Shown: positions 34,380 through 42,119 of the stretch, one piece after another | Numbering within the stretch: position 1 is the first letter of the stretch | How the letters are laid out: every line of letters starts with the position of its first letter | Source: an uncultured Treponema sp. | GTDB lineage: Bacteria; Spirochaetota; Spirochaetia; Treponematales; Treponemataceae | Direction of reading: 5' to 3' | DNA length: 64,000 bases | Assembly (NCBI GenBank): GCA_946410085.1 | Contig: CAMJZA010000010.1 | Location: 1-64,000 of the forward strand | Notes under the pieces: model-generated | The model's input: the letters and a program-made list of their open reading frames with translations, nothing else | What the model was told of the DNA's origin: nothing | Database searches by the model: none | Made by a program: the position numbers and the translations under genes

Positions 34380-36239
34380 TTATCCTTCTTGTTCCAGCAT
34401 CTTGATGAACATATTGCTTTTCAGTTCCTCTCGTGGAAGGAATGGGGCCAAGTCCTCAAGCGGTGCGCTGACGAGCGTTCCGTCCTCGAGCTTCCGGGCT
34501 GTGTTCTTTGGCTCAAAAAACTGTGCGGGCGATACAAAAATCTCAAGCATGGCAAAACCGTCAGATTTCATCATCGTATCGAACTGTGTCCTGACCTCAT
34601 CGTTCGAATGTGCTTCAGCGTAGGGAATACCGAATGCTGCAGCAATTTTCTTGTATTCAGGGAAAGACAGGTCTTTGCTCTCCGGTCCGATTCCTACCTT
34701 CGAATGTGCAGAAAATAAATTGCTTTGCGTCTGGCGGATCGAATGATAGCCCTGATTGTTTATCAGGATTATCTTTATGGGGAGCCTGTTCGTTACGATT
34801 GTCTGGAGTTCCTGCAGGTTCATCATGATGGAACCGTCGCCTTCCAGGCATATCGTCGTCTGCTGTCCGTTTGCCACACATGCGCCGATTGCGGCGGGAA
34901 GTCCATAGCCCATGCTTGCGATGGCGTTGTTGTTGAAGAAACGGGATCCTTTCTTGATGAACCAGGTCTGATGGCCCGCTACACAGCAGGTGCCGTTGCT
35001 CGTAACTGTGACCATGTTCTCCGGCAGTGAACGGCTAATGATGTCAAATGCCGCATATGCATTGGCGAAGCCGTCGCTTTCATTTTTATGTTTCTCAAGT
35101 ACGACCGGATATTTCTTCTTCCAGTTCCGGCATGCGGCAATCCAGTCTGTACCGGCAAAAACAGGAGATGATTCGTTTTTCAGACATTCATAGATGCTTG
35201 TAAAGAAGTCCTTTGCATCGGCATGTATCTGCATCTCCACGTGGATTGTCCGCTTTTTTAATTCTGCAGGGTCTATGTCAACCATGATGACTTCGGCTTC
35301 CCGTGCCCATGTCTTGTAGTCGTAGCCTGTCACCCTGATGGGGAGGCGGTTCCCGACGGCAAGAATGAGGTCGGCATTCTGGACGGCGAAGTTTCCCGGT
35401 CTGTCGCCCATGTTACCGCCCCGTCCGACATACAGGGGGTGCTCTGTCTCGATCAGATCTATGGCATCCCAGTAAGTACAGACAGGAATGCCCAGTTTTT
35501 CTACTGCTGTCCTGAATTCGGGATATCCGCCGGACAGACGTATTCCGTTTCCTGCATACAGAACGGGACGGCTGGCATTCTTTATTTTTCCGATGACTGT
35601 TTTGACGGTTTCCTGCGGAACTTTGGCAGGGAGGAGTGAGTCGTCCTCCTTCTGTTCAGCACTTCCGTAATATCCTCTCAGGCCGACAGTCTCTATCTCT
35701 GCGCCCTGAAAATTTACCGGAATGTCAATCCATGCGGGGCCGGGCCTTCCTGTCGTGGCAGCATGAAGTGCCCTCTCCAGAACAAAACGGATGTCTTGCG
35801 GATTTTCCAGCATGACGGCGTATTTGCACATACAGGAAACGGATTTTGTTATGTCGAACTCCTGATCGCCCACTGCGCGAAGCTTATAGCCTTCCGTGAA
35901 CTGTTCGTTGTAGCGTGCGGTCGTATCATAGCGTACCTGCCCGGAAAGGATGAGCATGGGAATGGAATCCAGCCATCCGCCTACTACACCGGTAATTGCG
36001 TTTGTTCCTCCTGGTCCTGTCGTGACGCAGACAGCTGCAATTTTGTTATTGAGCCGTGCATAGCCTTCTGCTGCCATTGCACATGCCTGTTCGTGGTGGT
36101 TGTATGTACTGTGGAGTCCATCCTTGTGGCCGAGAGCATCGTTCAGGTGCATTGCACCTCCGCCGACGACCGTGAAAACATCGGTAATACCGTTGTATAC
36201 CAAAAAATCCGCTATGTAATCTGCAAGCCGCTGTTTCAT
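34380..36239 (-). CDS. TPP-dependent enzyme, acetolactate-synthase-like
   Basis: A 619-residue thiamine-diphosphate enzyme. The catalytic Glu lies in NHHEQACAMAAEGYAR (residue ~51). The middle domain has YVGRGGNMGDRPGN, and the cofactor motif GDGSIMMN...NNQGYHSI is in the C-terminal third. Length is about 50 residues above usual acetolactate synthases, and no regulatory subunit is nearby. Relatives of this kind also occur in polysaccharide gene clusters, where they modify sugar precursors. As it stands beside the glycan cluster and downstream of a phosphohexomutase, a role in precursor synthesis is possible. It lies 9 nt after the exonuclease gene and is moderately AT-richer. Confidence 0.8.
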   Translation of the reverse strand: MKQRLADYIADFLVYNGITDVFTVVGGGAMHLNDALGHKDGLHSTYNHHEQACAMAAEGYARLNNKIAAVCVTTGPGGTNAITGVVGGWLDSIPMLILSGQVRYDTTARYNEQFTEGYKLRAVGDQEFDITKSVSCMCKYAVMLENPQDIRFVLERALHAATTGRPGPAWIDIPVNFQGAEIETVGLRGYYGSAEQKEDDSLLPAKVPQETVKTVIGKIKNASRPVLYAGNGIRLSGGYPEFRTAVEKLGIPVCTYWDAIDLIETEHPLYVGRGGNMGDRPGNFAVQNADLILAVGNRLPIRVTGYDYKTWAREAEVIMVDIDPAELKKRTIHVEMQIHADAKDFFTSIYECLKNESSPVFAGTDWIAACRNWKKKYPVVLEKHKNESDGFANAYAAFDIISRSLPENMVTVTSNGTCCVAGHQTWFIKKGSRFFNNNAIASMGYGLPAAIGACVANGQQTTICLEGDGSIMMNLQELQTIVTNRLPIKIILINNQGYHSIRQTQSNLFSAHSKVGIGPESKDLSFPEYKKIAAAFGIPYAEAHSNDEVRTQFDTMMKSDGFAMLEIFVSPAQFFEPKNTARKLEDGTLVSAPLEDLAPFLPREELKSNMFIKMLEQEG

Positions 36240-36248
36240 ATACTGAAT

Positions 36249-36935
36249 TCAACCTTTCGAGTTAATGTACTTTTGTTGTTCCGGGCGTTTCTGTACGCTG
36301 TCGGTGTCCCTGAGAATCCGCAGGAAGAGTTCCATGCAGACACGGGCATCGTCTTCGGCCCGGTGGGCATTGAGGACCTCTATGCCGAAGCGTTTGGCAA
36401 GGGACTGGAGCTTGTAGGGACCTTTCTCCTCCCCGTTCGCCAGCAGCGGGTATGCCCAGCGGGAAAAGGTCAGGGTGTCTACCGTCATGTTGCTCAGCTG
36501 CGGCAGCCCCGCCCTGATCAGGCTGGCGTTCACGAATTTCACGTCGAACTGCGCGTTGTGCGCGACAAGCACCGCCTTTTTGCCTGCGTATTCGCAGAAA
36601 CGGCGGACGACTTCGGCAGCGGGAGGTGCGTCCTTTACCATTTCGTCATCGATGTGGTTTATGGACGTAATGAACGCACTGATGGGCTTCTCCGGCTTTA
36701 TGAGGCAGTTGAAGCTTTCGCCGATAGGCCCGTCTTTGTTGAACTTGACTGCCCCTATTTCAAGCAGTTCGTCGTGTTCCGCCTTGAGACCCGTTGTTTC
36801 CGTATCGAATGCGACAAACGGCCGCCCTCCTTCAAAGAGGGCTGCCATCTGCCTGAATGCGCGGAAGAGCCTTGCTTTCTCAATCCTGATGCCGCCTATC
36901 TCTCCCGCACAATCCCCTTCATTATTTTGCAGCAT
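36249..36935 (-). CDS. DnaQ-like 3'-5' exonuclease
   Basis: A 228-residue DEDDh exonuclease: ExoI FDTETTG with HDELLEIGAVKF, ExoII HNAQFDVKF and ExoIII HRAEDDA are all intact, so it should be active on single-stranded ends. It resembles the stand-alone epsilon-like proteins rather than full PolC. The start overlaps the end of the phosphohexomutase gene by 14 nt, and the stop is 9 nt before the TPP gene, so the three form one transcript although their roles do not match. An internal start near the FVAFDTETTG motif is possible but lacks a site. Confidence 0.9.
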   Translation of the reverse strand: MLQNNEGDCAGEIGGIRIEKARLFRAFRQMAALFEGGRPFVAFDTETTGLKAEHDELLEIGAVKFNKDGPIGESFNCLIKPEKPISAFITSINHIDDEMVKDAPPAAEVVRRFCEYAGKKAVLVAHNAQFDVKFVNASLIRAGLPQLSNMTVDTLTFSRWAYPLLANGEEKGPYKLQSLAKRFGIEVLNAHRAEDDARVCMELFLRILRDTDSVQKRPEQQKYINSKG

Positions 36936-38715
36936 TCAAAATCGTGTTTATTTCTGCTACAATCTTGTCACAGAGACTGCCGGCTTCTTTGCGGGCTGCC
37001 TCAAGACCTGCATCGTTTCCTCCGGCAACGGGAACGACGCTGTTGACGTAGAACTTGATTTTGGGCTCAGTTCCGCTCGGCCGGGCGCTGACGACCGTAC
37101 CGCCTTCAAGGAAGAACTGAAGCACATTGCTCTTTGTCCAGGGCAGGCTCTTCTTTGCGGCCGGATTGGCCGGGTCAAATTCGACCTGCTGCTGGATATC
37201 GCGGATCTTGACGACCTTCCTGCCGCCCAGACTCTTAAGCCCGTCCTCGCGCAGCTTCGTCATGATGCCTTTCATGATGCCGGGGCCGGAGATGCCTTCA
37301 AAGTATTTGCTGATGGCCCGGTCTTCAAAGTAGCCCAGGTTCCTGTACAGCTCGTTCAGGCGCTCCAGAAGGCTCTTGCCCTTGCTTGCCCAGTAAAGGG
37401 TCATTTCGGCACACATAGCGGCCGCAGAAACGCCGTCCTTGTCGCGGACTTCGGTTTCAACCAGGTAGCCGTAGCTTTCTTCGAGGCCGAAGGCATAGTG
37501 TTCTTTTCCTTCCTTTTCCATCTGGGCCTCGTCAAAGGCAATCCACTTGAAGCCGGTCAGCACTTCATGCACGGCAACCCCGTAGCTTTTTGCAACGGCA
37601 TCGCAGAAGGGGCTGGTAACGATGGAGCGGACGAGCACCGGGTTTGCCGGCATACGGCCGAATTCTTTCTTGGACAGCAGCACGTAGTCGGCAAGGAGGG
37701 CGGCCATCTGGTTTCCGCTGACGAGGACATACTTTCCGTTCTTGTCGGGGAATGCAGTGCCGAAGCGGTCTGCGTCCGGATCCGTTGCCATGACGACGTC
37801 GGCCTTCTCTTTTTCCGCAAGGGCAACCGCCATCTTGAGTGCGGGTGCTTCCTCGGGATTCGGCTTTTCGACGGTCGGGAAGTTGCCGTCTCCCTCACGC
37901 TGCTCGGGGACGGTGATGACCTTGAGTCCCAGGTCTCCCAGGACTTTCTCGACGTGCATTGCGCCCGTGCCGTGGAGCGGGGTGTACACGATCTTGACGC
38001 TGCCTGCCTTTTCCTTGATGAGTTCAGGGCGGAAGAGCTGCTTCTTTATCATCGTCTGGAACTTGTCGTCGATTTCCTTGTCAATGAGGACGATTTTGCC
38101 GCTCTTGATCCCTTCTTCGCGGGAAATCAGCTTGACTTCCTGAACGGCGTTTACTTCGTCTATGATGCCGACGTCATGCGGTTCAACAACCTGCGAACCG
38201 TCTGCCCAGTAGGCCTTGTAGCCGTTGTACTTGGGCGGATTGTGGCTGGCGGTAACGACGACGCCCGTCTGGCAGCCCAGCTCACGGATGGCGAAGCTCA
38301 GCTCCGGCGTGGGACGCAGGCTGGTGAACAGGTATGCCGTGATGCCGTTTGCGGCGAAAACACGGGCAGTAATGTCCGAGAATTTGTCGTGATTGCGGCG
38401 GCTGTCGTAGGCGATGCAGGCCTTGAGGGTGCCGGCCTTTGCCTCCGCAGGGAATGCCTTTATGATATAGGAAGCAAGGCCCTGGGTAGCCTTGGAGATG
38501 TTCAGCGTGTTCATGCGGTTCGTACCGCCGCCCATGACGCCCCGCAGGCCTCCGGTACCGAACTCGAGGCTCTGGTAGAAGCGGTCCTCAAGCTCTTTAT
38601 ACGCAGCCTCGTCTGAGGACTTCGCAAGAAGATCCTCCACTTCCTTGCGGAAAGCCTCGTCCTTCTCTTCGGCAATGTATTCCTTTGCCTTCTTCAAAAT
38701 CTCGTTCTTGTCCAT
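36922..38715 (-). CDS. Alpha-D-phosphohexomutase (phosphoglucomutase/phosphomannomutase)
   Basis: A 597-residue enzyme that interconverts hexose 1- and 6-phosphates to feed glycolysis and glycan precursors. The phosphoserine loop VVTASHNPPKYNGYK, metal loop ATDPDADRFG, sugar loop FGLEESYGYL and phosphate loop ARPSGTEPKIKFY are all intact. The length fits the long PGM2/PgcA type. ATG 38715 has GAAGGAC; an upstream ATG at 38745 is close to a TATACT (38748-38753) and is unlikely. First gene of an operon with the exonuclease and TPP enzyme. Confidence 0.93.
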   Translation of the reverse strand: MDKNEILKKAKEYIAEEKDEAFRKEVEDLLAKSSDEAAYKELEDRFYQSLEFGTGGLRGVMGGGTNRMNTLNISKATQGLASYIIKAFPAEAKAGTLKACIAYDSRRNHDKFSDITARVFAANGITAYLFTSLRPTPELSFAIRELGCQTGVVVTASHNPPKYNGYKAYWADGSQVVEPHDVGIIDEVNAVQEVKLISREEGIKSGKIVLIDKEIDDKFQTMIKKQLFRPELIKEKAGSVKIVYTPLHGTGAMHVEKVLGDLGLKVITVPEQREGDGNFPTVEKPNPEEAPALKMAVALAEKEKADVVMATDPDADRFGTAFPDKNGKYVLVSGNQMAALLADYVLLSKKEFGRMPANPVLVRSIVTSPFCDAVAKSYGVAVHEVLTGFKWIAFDEAQMEKEGKEHYAFGLEESYGYLVETEVRDKDGVSAAAMCAEMTLYWASKGKSLLERLNELYRNLGYFEDRAISKYFEGISGPGIMKGIMTKLREDGLKSLGGRKVVKIRDIQQQVEFDPANPAAKKSLPWTKSNVLQFFLEGGTVVSARPSGTEPKIKFYVNSVVPVAGGNDAGLEAARKEAGSLCDKIVAEINTILNAAK

Positions 38716-38985
38716 AGTCTGTCCTTCACGTATGTACTTTAGCAATTAGTATATCACATAATGCCGTTTTGTGCTATAAGGATTTTTATGCCCGGCGAAA
38801 AATCCCGGAACTTGCAGAACCGGCAAAAAAGCGGTATATTTAGTGCCTGCCGCGTTTTAGGCGCAGCTTTCTCTGTCTGTTTTGCCGTGTAAGGACTGTT
38901 TTCCCGGGTAGATGCGCCGTACTTCCTAATTAGATTATCTGAGTATCCTAACTGGAGTGCCGGGTACACTCTAGCTAGAGTGTAC
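38716..38985. other. Gap upstream of phosphohexomutase
   Basis: Contains a probable -10 box (TATACT, minus strand, 38748-38753) with only a weak -35, AT-rich sequence to about 38800, and then sequence leading into array D. A palindrome, TACACTCTAGCTAGAGTGTA (38965-38984), sits just before the first repeat unit and could be a protein-binding site. No gene seen. Confidence 0.5.
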
Positions 38986-39123
38986 ACCCTATACAGGCCT
39001 GGAGACACACCCTATACCGAGCTGGAGACACACCCTATACAAGGCTGTAGACACACCCTATACAGGACTGTAGATACACCCTATACAGGGCTGTAGATAC
39101 ACCCTATACAGGGCTGTAGGTAC
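38986..39123. repeat. Tandem array, exact 23-bp period, six units (array D)
   Basis: Units begin ACCCTATAC at 38986, 39009, 39032, 39055, 39078 and 39101, exactly 23 bp apart, with tails such as AGGGCTGTAGATAC. The unit closely resembles that of array A at 10026 (ACCCT-TACAGG-C-GTA core), although the loci are 29 kb apart. It lies between the phosphohexomutase promoter region and the 3' end of the methyltransferase gene. Confidence 0.93.
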
Positions 39124-39174
39124 AGCCGCTTTCGTCCTGTTTCCGTGCTGTATTTGTTCCGATGCAGCTGCCGT

Positions 39175-40077
39175 TTATGTGCGCTTTATCTTTTTCAGCA
39201 GCCACTCCACGGCTCCGAACAGCGTACGGTGGCGGGTGTTCATGATGAGCCCGCGAAGCTCGTTAAGTTCCTGCTCCTGGGCGGCAATCCGGCTGGACTG
39301 CTCGCAGATTGTCGAGTTCAAACGGTCTATGAGCTGGTGAAGTTGCGAGTCATAGGACTGGCACAGTTCCTCCAGCGTGATGCCATAGTCGGCCTGAAAG
39401 AGGCTGTCGAACTCAACGGTCAGATTCTGGGCGGCCTGTTTCTGCGCGACTATCGAATAGTCGGGACTGCTCCCCGTAAGCACGTGGAAAAGAGAGAGGT
39501 TCTCCGGCTCGTGAAGTCTTTTGTCTTCCTGCAGCCGCAGTATCTTGGTCCTGTGGAAGCCTACGTGTTCCGGGAGGAAGCTGAGCAGGACCGGCGTCAG
39601 GGGCCGTATGTGCGATGGGTCGTTGTAGAAGTTGCAGCTCCCTACGGCAGGATTCTCCGGGTTTGGAGTCTCCAGAATCAGAAGCCCCGCCGGTTTGAGA
39701 ACCCGTTTTGCTTCGTGGACAAGCTGCATCAGTATGTCGAACGGAACGTGCTCCGCGATGTGGAAACCCGAGACAATGCACAGGCTTTCATCGGCTGCCT
39801 CTTTCAAGGCTGCGAGGGCATCTTTTTTCTGACATGAGAAATTCTTCTCCGTACAGTATGCGACCATGGCATCGTCCAGGTCAACACCGGCTGCATCAAT
39901 GCCGTTCTCCTGCATCAGCTCAAGCCATTCCCCGCGCCCGCAGCCAAGGTCCAGGGCCTTGCAGTCAGCATACAGGCTGCGGCACTTCTGCACGAAGGGA
40001 AGGTATGCTGACAGCCTGCTCTTTATCTGCTCCCGTGAACCGCGGTATTTCTGTTCGAATTCAAAGTAAAAGTCCAT
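39175..40077 (-). CDS. SAM-dependent methyltransferase with C-terminal coiled coil (WbdD-like)
   Basis: A 300-residue class I methyltransferase. The SAM site is ALDLGCGRGEWLELM (residues ~40-55) with GVDLDD as the acidic loop, and FHIAEHVPFD then LKPAGLLILETPNPEN complete the core. After about residue 230 a heptad-rich helix (YDSQLHQLIDRLNSTICEQ...) precedes a basic amphipathic end (VEWLLKKIKRT). WbdD proteins cap O-antigen chains by methylation and use a coiled coil to measure chain length. The architecture here is the same but lacks the kinase domain. Last gene of the minus-strand glycan unit. Confidence 0.8.
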   Translation of the reverse strand: MDFYFEFEQKYRGSREQIKSRLSAYLPFVQKCRSLYADCKALDLGCGRGEWLELMQENGIDAAGVDLDDAMVAYCTEKNFSCQKKDALAALKEAADESLCIVSGFHIAEHVPFDILMQLVHEAKRVLKPAGLLILETPNPENPAVGSCNFYNDPSHIRPLTPVLLSFLPEHVGFHRTKILRLQEDKRLHEPENLSLFHVLTGSSPDYSIVAQKQAAQNLTVEFDSLFQADYGITLEELCQSYDSQLHQLIDRLNSTICEQSSRIAAQEQELNELRGLIMNTRHRTLFGAVEWLLKKIKRT

Positions 40078-40106
40078 GGTTCAGTCTCCTGCATGATTTT
40101 TTTGTT

Positions 40107-42119
40107 TCATTTTTGCTCATCTTCTTGTCTTATGAGCGTCCATGATGTTATTGATACTGTCCTGTCAGACCTGTTTTCACTGAACAGCTCAAAGTCCTGG
40201 ACGATTTCCGGAATCTCAAAATCAAATGCAGCTCGGGTACTTTCTGCAGTATATGTAAATGGATAGTGTAAATCTCCAAGATGGGAATAGATTTTGACTT
40301 GTAGGCAATCAAGATTACTTCCCGTCATTACGACCTTGTATTTTCCGGGAAGTACCGTCCAATATGGTCCCCAGCATGTACCTGCCGGCTCCAAGAACCT
40401 TGTTCCGTCTCTATCATGCCCCCCCTTTATATTTCTTCCATCAAATTTTTGCATTCGTTCTTTCATCATTAGTATGGGGGAAAATGCATGCGGATACCAT
40501 GTCTTTGTGGCTAAATCAAAGCCATAGATGCCTTTGAGCTGTTTTTTCATAACTATATAGTCAACTGCGAGAGGATAGTTTTCATGTGAGATGTCAAAGA
40601 GATTCCATTCTGCTGGTGTACTTCCTGAATAGCCGTTCATCGTTGGTACGTTTTTATGAGTTGCAATCTCATACGCATCCATCATGTATGCAGTTGGCGA
40701 ATTGCTTGATTTGCGGGAGTCAGTTACGAAAAAAGCCTTGCATTCGCTGGGAGGAGAAGGAATAGATGCCAAGAAAACTTTCTGTTCATCGGAATTCCAT
40801 TTTGAATATATTCCTCCAATGCGTATTTGTGATAGAAACAGGAGAGGAATCAAAACTATGGCGGTGAAAGCTGCAGGACGAGTCATTTGGAGCTTCTTTT
40901 GCCAGAGGTTTCCATATACAGAGACGGATATTGAAACTGGAAGGCTAAGAAAAAACATGAATCTTGCTGCTGCACGGATGGATTTTCCACCTGGAATCAA
41001 TTTCCAGATAAAATACCACATGGAGAGTCCCGAATTACTTAGCTTTATCACAAGGAGATATCCGATAACACTGGAAATGGAGAGTGCATGTATGAGGGAA
41101 AAATATATACTGTTGTTTGGTAGGAGTTTTTTTGAAAAGAATAGTGAATATACGAAGAGACTAAAAAGAATGAAGCTCATTCCCGCTTCAAGCTCTCCCC
41201 TTTCTGCCATTCCAAGTTTTCGTATGAGCCTGCCCAGTAAAAAGTTTTCGGTGCCAACATTCAATATGTCAGCCAGCTCTGGCAGATAGAAAAAAGTATC
41301 ATCCCATGTGTACCCGCCAGACTCCTTAAGTATTGGCAGATAGACAAATAAGAATGGTATAAGTAAAATTATGGTAAATAGAATATACTTAGGAAGATCC
41401 AATTTAAATATTGACAAGACCTGAAGAGTTTCTTTTAAGGGATTATTTCCTTTTGCATTTTCTATGCATAAATAGACAGCAAGGAGAATAAGTGAGAATA
41501 TGGTTGTAAAAAAAGCGATGTACCACCCGGTGTAAACAATAAGGACATATACTGTGATAAATGCATAGCAATTCTTATTTCTTACTTTTCTGTTTGAAAA
41601 ATTTTGGATGATGTTTGCCAGTAATATCGAAAGGAATGGTAGTATGCTGATACAATATAATTGCGTATGCCCTGCTGCAAGGGTTGCAAATGTTGTAGAG
41701 TGAAAAAAAGCAATTACTCCGAATAGACTCCATGCAGCATTTATGCCTAGTTTCTTTCTTAGTAAGAAATACAGGGAATAGGAACCAAAAATATGGAGCA
41801 AAATCAAAGTGAACTTGTATGCCTTGTACATGCTGCAGCCGAAAAAACGAAAGAGGCTGGAGATGATTCCAAATCCAAGAAACATATCGGATCGACCGAG
41901 AGCCCCTGCGTAAGGGTAAAACATTGCTAAATCGGCAAATTTTTCTTTCCCGGTAAAAAAACGAAACCAATGTTCAGTTAAAAGCATGGTTAACCTTCCG
42001 TCGCCACAGTCACCGAACAGGTTTGAATTCCCTATGACATTGCGAAAGAAAAAGGTTTCAAGCGCGATTATTACACCTGCACAGATGAAATCTTCCTTGT
42101 GCTTCTGTATTGTATTCAT
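40107..42119 (-). CDS. Polytopic membrane protein, GT-C-like glycosyltransferase
   Basis: A 670-residue membrane protein with about 11-13 helices in its first 430 residues and a soluble beta-rich C-terminal third. Early acidic residues (GDCGDGRLTMLLTEHW) resemble the catalytic first loop of GT-C lipid-linked-sugar transferases. The AT-richness is striking compared with every neighbour, pointing to separate acquisition. It begins at ATG 42119, overlapping the preceding stop by 4 nt (ATGA); a longer reading to 42233 is rejected. It probably adds a sugar to the exported glycan on the periplasmic side, but the donor is unknown and it could be YfhO-like. Confidence 0.72.
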   Translation of the reverse strand: MNTIQKHKEDFICAGVIIALETFFFRNVIGNSNLFGDCGDGRLTMLLTEHWFRFFTGKEKFADLAMFYPYAGALGRSDMFLGFGIISSLFRFFGCSMYKAYKFTLILLHIFGSYSLYFLLRKKLGINAAWSLFGVIAFFHSTTFATLAAGHTQLYCISILPFLSILLANIIQNFSNRKVRNKNCYAFITVYVLIVYTGWYIAFFTTIFSLILLAVYLCIENAKGNNPLKETLQVLSIFKLDLPKYILFTIILLIPFLFVYLPILKESGGYTWDDTFFYLPELADILNVGTENFLLGRLIRKLGMAERGELEAGMSFILFSLFVYSLFFSKKLLPNNSIYFSLIHALSISSVIGYLLVIKLSNSGLSMWYFIWKLIPGGKSIRAAARFMFFLSLPVSISVSVYGNLWQKKLQMTRPAAFTAIVLIPLLFLSQIRIGGIYSKWNSDEQKVFLASIPSPPSECKAFFVTDSRKSSNSPTAYMMDAYEIATHKNVPTMNGYSGSTPAEWNLFDISHENYPLAVDYIVMKKQLKGIYGFDLATKTWYPHAFSPILMMKERMQKFDGRNIKGGHDRDGTRFLEPAGTCWGPYWTVLPGKYKVVMTGSNLDCLQVKIYSHLGDLHYPFTYTAESTRAAFDFEIPEIVQDFELFSENRSDRTVSITSWTLIRQEDEQK

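Noticed and set aside
36475-38616. A 713-codon plus-strand open frame opposite the phosphohexomutase and exonuclease genes
   Set aside because: It is a shadow of the real minus-strand genes, which carry intact catalytic motifs; the translation has no domain sense and no start site.
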